A DNA stretch of 64,000 bases from Candidatus Melainabacteria bacterium (GTDB lineage Bacteria; Cyanobacteriota; Vampirovibrionia; Obscuribacterales; Obscuribacteraceae): contig JADJWK010000003.1 of NCBI GenBank assembly GCA_016716405.1, forward strand, positions 124,001-188,000, written 5' to 3'. Shown here in pieces: positions 16,803 to 24,971 of this stretch. The position numbers and the translations under genes were made by a program. The stretch's first letter is position 1. Each line of letters opens with the position of its first letter. The notes beneath the pieces were generated by a model that saw only the letters and a list, made by a program, of their open reading frames with translations, was not told the origin of the DNA and did not search any database.

Positions 16803-18278
16803 CTAATACTTCACTTCGATCTCGTAGGTGATCTTGGTTTCGCCGCCTTTCGGGACGTTCACCTGGAACTCGAAGGTCCTGGAGTCGGTCTTCTTGTATT
16901 GATGGCTCGATTCCTTGATTTTCCAGTCTCCGCCTGAATGCTCCACGGCTGTGATGGTGGCGTCCTTATCCTTGTGGTTGCGCAGGCTGATCTCGTAGGA
17001 CATGCGGTTGGTGCGGTCGTTCACTCTCTGCATGGTGAGCTGCTTGCGCTCTCCAACAAGGTCGAAAGCGTCGCCTATATAGAGCCGTATCTTCTCGTCC
17101 CGGGGGGTATGGTCGATAAGGTCCTCCCCGACGAATTGAAGGGAGCCGTCGTCGTCTTTCTTGTAGACCCGGACCTTCCCTTTGGGTAGCGCCATGCCGA
17201 GATTGTTCTCTTTCGTATTGGCCACTTCGAGCTTGACGTTCACCTTTTTCTGGTTGTCGGTGGAATAGCCGCCGTAATAGCTCGGGCTTTCAGGCTCGAA
17301 TATGAAGAGCTTTTTCACCGGTACGTTGTTGGCGTTGAAGAGGCTCAACTGCTTGGTCTCGTTGTCCCGCACGTCGGTCTTGCCGGCCAGGCTGTAGAGA
17401 TGGTATTCGGCGAAGGCTTTCTCGGTGAACTGGTTCTCCATGCTCTCGGCCCGCGATGAGGCCATGTCCATGGCATAGCCGGCCGGGGCGGCAGGCTGGA
17501 TCTTGTGAACGTCGCCGGCCATGAGCTTGAGAGAGGCGTTCTTGTAGGTGGCGCCGGATTTGTTGTCCAGGGTCACCCAGCTGGCCAGGTCGGCCTTGCT
17601 GTCGTCGGCGTTTGCCACCGCCACATAGTCGCAATGCCAGTTGAGACCGCTCGCCTGGTAGCTGATCTCGGTCCTGTGATTACCGGCTTTGCCGGCCTCG
17701 AGCTTCCAGACGAGGCTGGGCTTGGAGACCAGACCTTCGGGGAGCTCGCTGATCTGCATCTCTCCCTGGGGGCTGAGGATGATACCGCTATCGGTGCGCA
17801 TTACCAGACCGTTGTGCCTCACCGAGGCATTGCCGTTGGTATCGACGATGGTAACGACCGGCGAATTGAGCAGAGTGCCGGTGGTTTCCACAGTGCCGCC
17901 GCCCGGAGTGAACCGTCTGACCGTCAGGGACTTGCCCACGGACTTCGAGAGGATGGTATTGGGGTCCATGACATCGTACTGATAATTCTGCTCCCTGACA
18001 ACTACGCTGTTCGGCGCCGTCAGAGACATGAAATTGACCGTGGTGGGATCGATAGAGGCGGCCACGTCCCCGAAACGCAGGAAATTTATGCCCTCATCCA
18101 GCTCCACCTGGCGGATGTCTTTGATAAGACCGAAATTCTGGTTATAGACCGTCAGGGAGACCCCTTCCGAGTCCGTGCCCGAGACCTTCTTTTCAAGAGC
18201 CGTGGAAGGGGATGCCGCGAGGATGGCGATGGTGGCTGCCAGAAGCCATAGTCTGCGTCTTTTCAAAGCTTGCCTCAT
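16803..18278 (-). CDS. DUF4139-domain exported protein
   Basis: From the ATG at 18278 the protein has 491 residues and begins with a signal peptide (RRRLWLLAATIAILAASPSTALE). A reading from 18392 would bury the signal and overlap the kinase gene. The mature part matches DUF4139 (mucoidy inhibitor A-like) proteins: VSLTVYNQNFGLIKDIRQVEL at the start, EISYQASGLNWHCDYVA in the middle, and a beta-sandwich end with RNHKDKDATITAVEH and GGETKITYEIEVKY. The function of this family is not known; it is probably an envelope protein. It sits 50 bases downstream of a kinase-LRR gene at the end of the bamA-lpxC run. Confidence 0.85.
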   Translation of the reverse strand: MRQALKRRRLWLLAATIAILAASPSTALEKKVSGTDSEGVSLTVYNQNFGLIKDIRQVELDEGINFLRFGDVAASIDPTTVNFMSLTAPNSVVVREQNYQYDVMDPNTILSKSVGKSLTVRRFTPGGGTVETTGTLLNSPVVTIVDTNGNASVRHNGLVMRTDSGIILSPQGEMQISELPEGLVSKPSLVWKLEAGKAGNHRTEISYQASGLNWHCDYVAVANADDSKADLASWVTLDNKSGATYKNASLKLMAGDVHKIQPAAPAGYAMDMASSRAESMENQFTEKAFAEYHLYSLAGKTDVRDNETKQLSLFNANNVPVKKLFIFEPESPSYYGGYSTDNQKKVNVKLEVANTKENNLGMALPKGKVRVYKKDDDGSLQFVGEDLIDHTPRDEKIRLYIGDAFDLVGERKQLTMQRVNDRTNRMSYEISLRNHKDKDATITAVEHSGGDWKIKESSHQYKKTDSRTFEFQVNVPKGGETKITYEIEVKY

Positions 18279-18327
18279 TCGTGCGGGAACAAGGCGAATT
18301 TTAGCCCATTGACAGGCAGAGTGCGTG

Positions 18328-19920
18328 TCAGATGGCGTTGTCTCCGGCCTCGAGCTTGATGTTGTAGTCTCTTTCCAGCTCTTCCCCGGCATAGCCTATC
18401 TGGGCGGCGCAGGCGCAGCCCGGGGCGAGAATGAGCAGGGGCCGGCTGCGTTTGCCGATGGACTTTATCCCGGTGACGGTCACCTTGCGATTGTCCGCCA
18501 TCTCCAGGCGGACAAGACGGTTCATATGACGAACCGCGCCGATCATGCTGTTGTCTATGTTGCAGCGCTCCAGTCTCAAGAGGTAGAGTTTCGGAAGATC
18601 GGCAAGGGCTCTCAAGCCCTTCTCCGTGATACTGGTCGCGCCCAGAAGGCTGAACCTGTCAATGGACTTGATTTTCGAGACCCTTTCGAGGATGTCGTCG
18701 TCCAGGACGCAATTGGTGAAAGCCAGCTTTCTCGGACCGACGATAGCGAGATTGTCGATCATCGAAGGCGTGATCCTGGCATTGAAGACAGCTATGGACC
18801 GGTACTGGTGCTCGGTGGTCGCCAGCTCGGCGATGGTCTGCTCGGCTCTCTCTCCCTCGACCTGGAGGTAGGCGTTACGCTTCTCGACGTCTGCCATACC
18901 TGAGAGGAGCTCGGTGTCGTCGGCTCGCTCCTCTATGGTGGCGACGCTTTCGGGCTCGCCAGGCGGAGGGTCGCGAAACAGGAAGGACGCACCACCGGTG
19001 ATGAGAAGAGCCAGGAGGGCCAGGGCTGCGAGCCAGACGAGTGTGTTGCTGCGTGCCGGGCTGCTTTTGACCGGAGGGTTGTCGCCGGTCATCTGCGGCG
19101 AAGCCAGAGACTCCGCCTCCAGAGATTCGACGAGCCTCTCTCTGAGGACCTCCATCGAGGGCAGGCGGTCTTCCGGATCTTTGGCCAGGGCGGCGGCTAT
19201 TGTCTGCTTGAGTTGCGGAGTCCAGGTCCTCTCGGGATCGGTCCGGGAAAGAGCCGGGGCCGCCTGATTGATATGGAGATTGATAGTATCGAAAGTGGTG
19301 GCTCCCTCGAAAGGCCGCTTGCCGGTGAGCATCTCGAAAGCCATGCATCCCATCGAATAGATGTCTGTTCGCTGATCGATGGGCTCTCCCCTGGCCTGCT
19401 CCGGGCTCATATAGAAGGGGCTGCCCACGGCGACACCGGCGTTGCTGAGGGTGGAGATTCCCTGATCTCGAGAGGTCACCTTGGCGATTCCGAAATCAAG
19501 GAGCTTCACCGAAGCTTGCTCGCTGTCGGGATGCTCGATAATGACATTGGCTGGTTTGAGATCGCGGTGGACGATTCCGGCAAGATGAGCGGCTTCCACG
19601 CCCCGACAGATCTCGATGAGGATGATCAGGGCTTCTTCCTTCTTCAGTCTGCGCCGGCTGAGCAGCTCTTTGAGGCTATCGCCCTCGATAAGCTCCATCA
19701 CCATGTAAGGTGTCTGGGAACTCTCCACTCCGAAGTCCAGAATTTTGACAATATGCCGGTCCTCCAGAGTGCTCGCCACTCGCGCCTCTCTCTGGAACTG
19801 GACCAGATATTCTTGCGTGAGGTCGCCGCTCAGGGTCTTCAGCGCTGCTTCACGGTTGAGGACCTCGTCATAGACCCGGTAGACGGTGCCCATGCCACCA
19901 TGTCCGATTAGAGCAACCAC
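18328..19920 (-). CDS. Membrane Ser/Thr protein kinase with C-terminal LRRs
   Basis: The reading from GTG at 19920 gives 530 residues starting with the Gly loop IGHGGMGTVYR. The start is probably further upstream: in-frame codons just before encode GYKFGDRYRV, the usual first kinase strand, and a CTG at 19983-19981 overlaps the lpxC stop (CTGA). The catalytic motifs are intact: AALKTL, HRDLKPANVII, LLDFGIAKV, SPEQARGE. Residues about 290-315 form a membrane helix (LVWLAALALLALLITGGASF). The C-terminal 150 residues carry LRRs such as LPKLYLLRLERCNIDN. The kinase faces the cytoplasm, the repeats the periplasm. Its place directly behind lpxC suggests it may sense or regulate envelope synthesis (inference). 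Confidence 0.9.
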   Translation of the reverse strand: MVALIGHGGMGTVYRVYDEVLNREAALKTLSGDLTQEYLVQFQREARVASTLEDRHIVKILDFGVESSQTPYMVMELIEGDSLKELLSRRRLKKEEALIILIEICRGVEAAHLAGIVHRDLKPANVIIEHPDSEQASVKLLDFGIAKVTSRDQGISTLSNAGVAVGSPFYMSPEQARGEPIDQRTDIYSMGCMAFEMLTGKRPFEGATTFDTINLHINQAAPALSRTDPERTWTPQLKQTIAAALAKDPEDRLPSMEVLRERLVESLEAESLASPQMTGDNPPVKSSPARSNTLVWLAALALLALLITGGASFLFRDPPPGEPESVATIEERADDTELLSGMADVEKRNAYLQVEGERAEQTIAELATTEHQYRSIAVFNARITPSMIDNLAIVGPRKLAFTNCVLDDDILERVSKIKSIDRFSLLGATSITEKGLRALADLPKLYLLRLERCNIDNSMIGAVRHMNRLVRLEMADNRKVTVTGIKSIGKRSRPLLILAPGCACAAQIGYAGEELERDYNIKLEAGDNAI

Positions 19921-19979
19921 TCTATAGCGATCCCCGAACTTGTATCCGGTTTCGAATCGGCTGGCTCTATCGGCGGTGC

Positions 19980-20837
19980 TCAGGACTGGAGGGCTTCCTT
20001 GAGACGGCGGGCGAGCTCGACATCGAGCTGGTGACCGCCCAGGATACTGATGAATTTCGCTTTGATCCTCAGGGGGTTGATACCGGTGAGGATCAAATCG
20101 CCTATTAGATCGAGCATCTTATGCCGCACCGGCTCGTCGGGATAACGCAGCTCCATGGTGAAATCGTCTTTCGTATAGCTGACGACGAATTCCTCGAATC
20201 CAAGAAGAATGTGCTCGGCGAGCGACCCGAAGGTGCGGGCCCGGGCGAGCTCGTTGATGTCTTCCGGGGGGCTCCAGGTACGCCAGATGCGACCGACTCT
20301 GGGATGGTTGAAGTCCATCATATAGCTGACCGAGAATCTCTCGTCGGGGATGGCCATGACGGCTCTTCGGCCGGATGTGATGGTGATCGGCTCTTTGAGC
20401 TCGATGGTCGCTTCCGGTGGATCGCGTCTCAAGCCGCAGCTCTCGAAAAGCTCGATCCAGAAGTCGCAACTGCCATTCTCGAGCGGTACCTCGAAACCCA
20501 GGACCTCGATATAGATGTCCTCGACATTGCAGAGAGCGGCGGCGCAGAGGATGTGCTCGACGAAGCAGAGTCGATTTCTGCCTCTGCCCAGGGCCGTATT
20601 TCTGGTGGTGCTGATGACGCTGTCGAGAGTGGCAGGCAAGAACTCCCGTTCGCCTTCTTTCAGCGGCTCTCCTGGAATTCCGAAGCGCTCGATATCCGGG
20701 ACGATGAAAATAATTCCCTGACCGGGCTCGCCTTCGTAGAGATTGACGGTGACATCCCGGCGCGAGGTCAGACCCCGGCCGTTATATGTGGCCAGTGGTT
20801 TTCCAAGAGTCGCCATTTTGCCTGTCGTGCTTTTCAT
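19980..20837 (-). CDS. lpxC: UDP-3-O-acyl-N-acetylglucosamine deacetylase
   Basis: From the ATG at 20837 the protein has 285 residues. LpxC performs the committed step of lipid A synthesis, a zinc-dependent deacetylation in the cytoplasm. The zinc ligands are visible: His in CFVEHILCAA, and His plus Asp in VRHKMLDLIGDL. LENGSCDFWIELFESCGL matches the catalytic loop (normally L-D-G-S). The start is fixed by an ATGA overlap with the lpxD stop; an upstream in-frame extension is antisense-like and inside lpxD. There is no fused FabZ domain, and fabZ and lpxA are absent from the cluster. Confidence 0.95.
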   Translation of the reverse strand: MKSTTGKMATLGKPLATYNGRGLTSRRDVTVNLYEGEPGQGIIFIVPDIERFGIPGEPLKEGEREFLPATLDSVISTTRNTALGRGRNRLCFVEHILCAAALCNVEDIYIEVLGFEVPLENGSCDFWIELFESCGLRRDPPEATIELKEPITITSGRRAVMAIPDERFSVSYMMDFNHPRVGRIWRTWSPPEDINELARARTFGSLAEHILLGFEEFVVSYTKDDFTMELRYPDEPVRHKMLDLIGDLILTGINPLRIKAKFISILGGHQLDVELARRLKEALQS

Positions 20838-21958
20838 TTTACCGGCGAGTTGAGAAGCCTCTCCTCCAGCTTGCTGATTCGCTCCTTGAGCTCGCGGGTC
20901 TCCGCCACCAGCTCCGGAAGATTCCTGAAAAGTTTCTGCAGGCGCAGCTGCTCGCGGGCGGGAGTGGCGGGAATGCCGACCTGAATCTCGGCCTCCGGGA
21001 CATCTTTGATGACCGCGGCACACCCTTCGATGATGGCGTCCTTGCCGATCTTCATATGATCGGTGATGCGCGCGCCCCCGGCCATTATGGTGCGATCGCC
21101 CACCATGCAGGAGCCGCCCACGGCCGTGTGCCCGACCACTATGCTTTCCTTGCCGAAGACACAGTTGTGAGCTATGAGGACGAGATTGTCGATTTTGGTG
21201 CCGGCTCCGATAATAGTGGCGCCTATGGTGGCACGATCGATGGTGGTGCAGGCGCCTATCTCGACGTCGTCTTCGAGAATCACCGTGCCGATATGCGGAA
21301 TCTTGAGATGGGGATTGGGCTCGTCGCTGAGCTCGCTGCGCCGGCCCTTGTAGAGATGCTCGGCATTGGACATGGTCCTGGTGACATAGCCGAAGCCGTC
21401 GGCGCCCAGGTTGGCGCCTTGCTGGAGGATCACCCGATTGCCGATAATCACATAGTCTGCGATCTGGCAGCCCGGGTGGATGAGGCAGTCGGCTCCGATC
21501 GTCACTTTGCCACCGATCACGGTGTTGGCCATTACTATGGTCTTCGAGCCGATCTTGGAACCGGGACCGATGACGACATTTGGTCCGATGGCGGCATCGG
21601 AGGCTACCTCGGCGCTCGGGTCGACCACGGCCGTATCGTGGATGCCGGGCTCGGGGTAGAAGCGCGGCGGCGCCAGGAATGTGCAGATTTTTTGAATCGC
21701 CAGCTTGGGCCGCTCCACCCAGATGAGAACTTGCTTCTCGCTCTTGCTCCCGGTGTCGTTGGGGGTGATAAGAATTCCGGCCTTGCAGTCTTCCAGCCTT
21801 TTGAGGACCGCTCTGTCGGTGGCGAGAGCGACATCATCGGTGGTAGCGGCAAACGGATTGACGGCGACGCCGGAGACTCTATGCTCGGCATCTCCCTTGA
21901 CCTGACCGCCGATAACGGCGGCGATCTGCCCTGCGCTCATTGGCTGTGGAAGCTTCAT
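20834..21958 (-). CDS. lpxD: UDP-3-O-acylglucosamine N-acyltransferase
   Basis: The protein has 374 residues, somewhat longer than the usual 340. LpxD transfers the second acyl chain in lipid A synthesis, using acyl-ACP. After an N-terminal uridine-binding domain (VSGVAVNPFAATTDDVALA), about 200 residues of left-handed beta-helix hexapeptide repeats follow (SDAAIGPNVVIGPGSKIG, KTIVMANTVIGGKVTIG). The catalytic His is likely in LIAHNCVFG. The C-terminal 50 residues (LRLQKLFRNLPELVAETREL) form a coiled-coil tail that probably accounts for the extra length. Stop and lpxC start overlap (ATGA). Upstream is skp, separated by a hairpin and a direct repeat. Confidence 0.95.
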   Translation of the reverse strand: MKLPQPMSAGQIAAVIGGQVKGDAEHRVSGVAVNPFAATTDDVALATDRAVLKRLEDCKAGILITPNDTGSKSEKQVLIWVERPKLAIQKICTFLAPPRFYPEPGIHDTAVVDPSAEVASDAAIGPNVVIGPGSKIGSKTIVMANTVIGGKVTIGADCLIHPGCQIADYVIIGNRVILQQGANLGADGFGYVTRTMSNAEHLYKGRRSELSDEPNPHLKIPHIGTVILEDDVEIGACTTIDRATIGATIIGAGTKIDNLVLIAHNCVFGKESIVVGHTAVGGSCMVGDRTIMAGGARITDHMKIGKDAIIEGCAAVIKDVPEAEIQVGIPATPAREQLRLQKLFRNLPELVAETRELKERISKLEERLLNSPVK

Positions 21959-21978
21959 CAGGCTCTCTCTCGTCCTCT

Positions 21979-22034
21979 CTTAGACATCAAGCTTAGACAT
22001 CAAGAACGGCGGTGTCACCTTCTGGCACCGCCGT
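21979..22034. repeat. Tandem 13-base repeat and 9-bp hairpin between skp and lpxD
   Basis: The 13-mer cttagacatcaag occurs twice back to back at 21979-21991 and 21992-22004. Directly beside it, acggcggtg (22006-22014) and caccgccgt (22026-22034) form a perfect 9-bp stem with an 11-base loop. On the transcribed minus strand the hairpin follows skp and precedes lpxD. No T-run follows, so it may be an RNA-processing or attenuating element rather than a full terminator. Confidence 0.5.
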
Positions 22035-22071
22035 CATCTCGCTTATTCCGTGGTCCCTGCAATCGATCCCA

Positions 22072-22602
22072 TCACTTCGTGGTGGTGGGTTTGGCGCTCG
22101 CAGCGGGTTTGGTGGCTGCCGCAAGTCTGCTGACGACGCCCTCGGTTATATCGAGACCGCCCATGAGGACTGTGCTCTTATCGAGGACTGTTTCGAGATT
22201 CTTGTTCTTGGCCTCAGCCTTGACGGCATTGTCGAACTGATCGAGGATTTCTTTCTGCTCGGCGAGGAACTTCTTCTGGTAGTTCTCGAGCTCTTTGTTG
22301 ATCTCGCCCTGGAGTCGTTTCTGGAGGGCGCTCAGCTCGGCTTTGGGCTTATTGGCTTTCTGAGCCGCTTGATACTCTTTGTTGCCGCGCTCGATGAGCT
22401 TGTGGATTCTTTCTTCTTCTTTCTGCGCCTGGTCCTGAAGCTCCTTGATCTTCGGGAACTTCTCGTAGACCACTCTCGTGTCGACGATTCCGAGCTTGGC
22501 TTTGGCGTCGGGCGCCTGGGCGTTCGCGTTCATGAAACCGGCTCCGCCGGCGGCAATGGCCAGGGCGCTTACGAGAGTGATGGATTTGCGGGTGCTGAGC
22601 AT
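22072..22602 (-). CDS. OmpH/Skp-family periplasmic chaperone
   Basis: The protein has 176 residues. A signal peptide (ITLVSALAIAAGGAGFMNANAQA) precedes LGIVDTRVVYEKFPKIKELQDQ, the first strand and helix of the Skp fold. About 90 residues of Lys/Glu-rich coiled coil follow (KEEERIHKLIERGNKEYQAA; LQGEINKELENYQKKFLAEQ), then LDITEGVVSRL. Skp forms a trimeric jellyfish that carries unfolded outer membrane proteins across the periplasm to BamA. The C-terminal Ala/Lys/Thr-rich tail is likely disordered. Placement between bamA and lpxD is the classical order in Gram-negative bacteria and supports the assignment. Confidence 0.88.
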   Translation of the reverse strand: MLSTRKSITLVSALAIAAGGAGFMNANAQAPDAKAKLGIVDTRVVYEKFPKIKELQDQAQKEEERIHKLIERGNKEYQAAQKANKPKAELSALQKRLQGEINKELENYQKKFLAEQKEILDQFDNAVKAEAKNKNLETVLDKSTVLMGGLDITEGVVSRLAAATKPAASAKPTTTK

Positions 22603-22723
22603 GCTTTTCTCCGTCTTCTTGGTGGACTCTTTTAAGTAGTCTGTCTAGTCGCGTCAATACTCGCCAGTGGGCTCATCTTACACCATTGAGCGCGGGCTTA
22701 TCCTGTCGGTCTGTCTAACGTAT

Positions 22724-24781
22724 TTAAAACTTCTCTCCAAATCCGACGGTCAGACGCGGCATCAGGCTGCCGGTGGCGGCCTGGAGGAAGGGGATGCCGT
22801 AATCGAGCCGAACCAGACCGAGCATGGGCATCTTGATCCTGAGCCCGATGCCGACGGCTCCTCCCATACTGCCCCGCCCCAGGAGGCTGTTGGTGACGCC
22901 GTTGCCGCCCACGCCACCGACATCGATGAAGCCGGCGATTTTGACATGCTCGTCGATGGCTTTCACGACTTTATTGTCGCTCTTGGGCAGAGGCAGGCGG
23001 GTACGAACTTCGGCAGTGGCCATGAGCATGGATGAGCCGGTGCCCAGGTCGGAGAACTGCCTGTAACCGCGGATGCCGTTCCAGCCGCCGAGACGGTACT
23101 GGGCGAACTGGGGGATGCCGCCCAGGGCCGAGCCTCCCTGGGCGTTCAAGGCCAGGGTGGTGGACTTGCCCAGGGGGATGAATTTGCTCACGCTGGCACC
23201 GGCTTTGACGAAGCTGGAGCCGGAAAGACCGAGGGACGGGCCCGCCGATACCCGGGCATAGGTTCCCTTCGTGGGGTCTATGTATGCGTCTCTGGTGTCA
23301 TAGGTGACCGAGGGATTGAGGGTCATGAAAGTGCCGCCCCGGAGCTGGTCCTCCCTGACCTGTCCGGCAAGCTGCTCGGCGCCGGCCAGGGTGCTGGCTC
23401 TGCCGAGCTGGAGCGCCCGGCTGGCCATGTTGTCGAAAGTGGAGGCGGTGTTGAAGTAGCTGCCGAGATCTCTGAGGTTGGTGTTCTCGCCCAAAAGACC
23501 GAGATTGAGGCGGAAATTCTCCTTGAACGGCCGGGAAAGAGTCACCGAGCCGCCCAGGGTGCGCTGGGCGGCCTGGTCGATCATGAGGCTGGTGTAATTG
23601 CGCCCGAATCCCGACACCGAAAGCGATGTCTTGGTGCCCTTCAGGCTCGGCTCGGTCCAGTTGGCCTCGAGCTGGTAGGTGCGCTGGTTGGGGAGATAGG
23701 AGGTGCCGCCGTTATTGAGAGAGTTCGAGACGTTGTTGAAAATTCCGGAGCCGACCTGGGAATTGAAAGAGACTATCTGGCCCTTGCCCCGGAAATTGGC
23801 ATCCGAGAAGCTCAGAGAGCCGAAAGGACCGGCGATGGAGTCGACACCGCCGCCGATGCCCACCGAGCCAGTGCGCTTCTCGTCTACCTCGATCTTGAGG
23901 ACGAATTTGTTGGGATCTTTCTCGGATGGCACCAGGCTCCGCCTGATGTCCTGGAAATAGCCGTTGGCAAAAAGCTTTCTGAGGTCGCTGGTGAGCTGCG
24001 CCTCGTTATAGGTGGTGCCTTCCTTGAGCCGGAGGTTGTTGCGGATTATGAAATCCTTGGTCTTCCGGTTGCCCGAGATCTCGATCTTCTCGACCTGACC
24101 TTCGTTGATGGTGAGGCTGACGCTGCCATCCGGGAATTCCTTGACATCGGTGACCCGGGCGAGAACATAGCCCTTGTCGTGATACATCTGCTCGAGCTTC
24201 TCGATGGAGCCGGAGAGGTGCGAGAGGTTCTGGGGCTTGCCGAGCTGGTCGGCGAAGATCTTGGATATATCCTCGGTGCTCACCATATCGTTTCCCTGGA
24301 AGGAAAACTGGGTCACCGGGGCGTTCTCCTGCACCCGGATCTTGAGGAGCACTCCGCCGCCTGAGAGCTCCGGCACCACCTGGAGGGACTTGTCGTCGAA
24401 ATAGCCCATCTCGTTGATGGCTCTCAGATCCTCCACCACCTGGCTGCGGTCGAATGAGTCGCCGCGCTTGGTCTTGAGCACATTGGTGATGTCCTCGGTG
24501 GCCACCAGGCGATTGCCTTCGATCCTTATGTCATCGACTTTCAGACCCGTTCCGGTTTCCGGGGACTTTTCCTCGCTTTTCGCTTCGGGCTTGCTTTCGG
24601 AGTTGTCTTCGATGATCTCGTCGTCCTCGATCTCGACATTGAACAGGGGGCTCTCCTGAGCCCGGGCAGGCGATACGCTGGCTACCGGCCCCAGGGCGAG
24701 CGAAAACGCCACGAACGACGAGAGCGCCAGAAGGACGTGTTTTTTCTCTGTAGCGGGTCTTCTGCTCTTATTCTTTGTCAC
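22724..24781 (-). CDS. bamA: Omp85/BamA outer membrane assembly protein
   Basis: The GTG at 24781, preceded by a ggag box six bases away, gives 685 residues with a signal peptide ending SPARAQ. An ATG at 24820 would add 13 residues. Right after cleavage comes the acidic segment FNVEIEDDEII, shared with the LptD-like protein. Three POTRA domains follow (GLKVDDIRIEGNRLV, TQFSFQGNDMVSTEDI, VEKIEISGNRKTKDFI), rather than the five of proteobacteria; cyanobacterial Omp85 also has three. The barrel shows GGVDSIAGPFGSLSFSDANF, the GWNGIRGYRQF lock motif, and ends in FGEKF with a terminal Phe. It inserts barrel proteins into the outer membrane. Confidence 0.95.
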   Translation of the reverse strand: MTKNKSRRPATEKKHVLLALSSFVAFSLALGPVASVSPARAQESPLFNVEIEDDEIIEDNSESKPEAKSEEKSPETGTGLKVDDIRIEGNRLVATEDITNVLKTKRGDSFDRSQVVEDLRAINEMGYFDDKSLQVVPELSGGGVLLKIRVQENAPVTQFSFQGNDMVSTEDISKIFADQLGKPQNLSHLSGSIEKLEQMYHDKGYVLARVTDVKEFPDGSVSLTINEGQVEKIEISGNRKTKDFIIRNNLRLKEGTTYNEAQLTSDLRKLFANGYFQDIRRSLVPSEKDPNKFVLKIEVDEKRTGSVGIGGGVDSIAGPFGSLSFSDANFRGKGQIVSFNSQVGSGIFNNVSNSLNNGGTSYLPNQRTYQLEANWTEPSLKGTKTSLSVSGFGRNYTSLMIDQAAQRTLGGSVTLSRPFKENFRLNLGLLGENTNLRDLGSYFNTASTFDNMASRALQLGRASTLAGAEQLAGQVREDQLRGGTFMTLNPSVTYDTRDAYIDPTKGTYARVSAGPSLGLSGSSFVKAGASVSKFIPLGKSTTLALNAQGGSALGGIPQFAQYRLGGWNGIRGYRQFSDLGTGSSMLMATAEVRTRLPLPKSDNKVVKAIDEHVKIAGFIDVGGVGGNGVTNSLLGRGSMGGAVGIGLRIKMPMLGLVRLDYGIPFLQAATGSLMPRLTVGFGEKF

Positions 24782-24971
24782 TTCGAACTCCGAGCGTATT
24801 CTAACATGACAGCCCGGCATGCCAAGGTGTTCCCCGTCGGCCTTCCGAGCTCCGGGTTGTCATGAGGCGTTTCGGCGGCGCCATGCAGGGAGGCTGCAAT
24901 CAGGCAGACCGTCTATTAAATAACGCTCATAGCTTAATAATGAAAGCGGCGGTTTTACGTCGCCGGCTCTC

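Noticed and set aside
20786..22240. 484-codon plus-strand frame over lpxC-lpxD-skp
   Set aside because: It is antisense to three well-identified genes and has no coding signal of its own.
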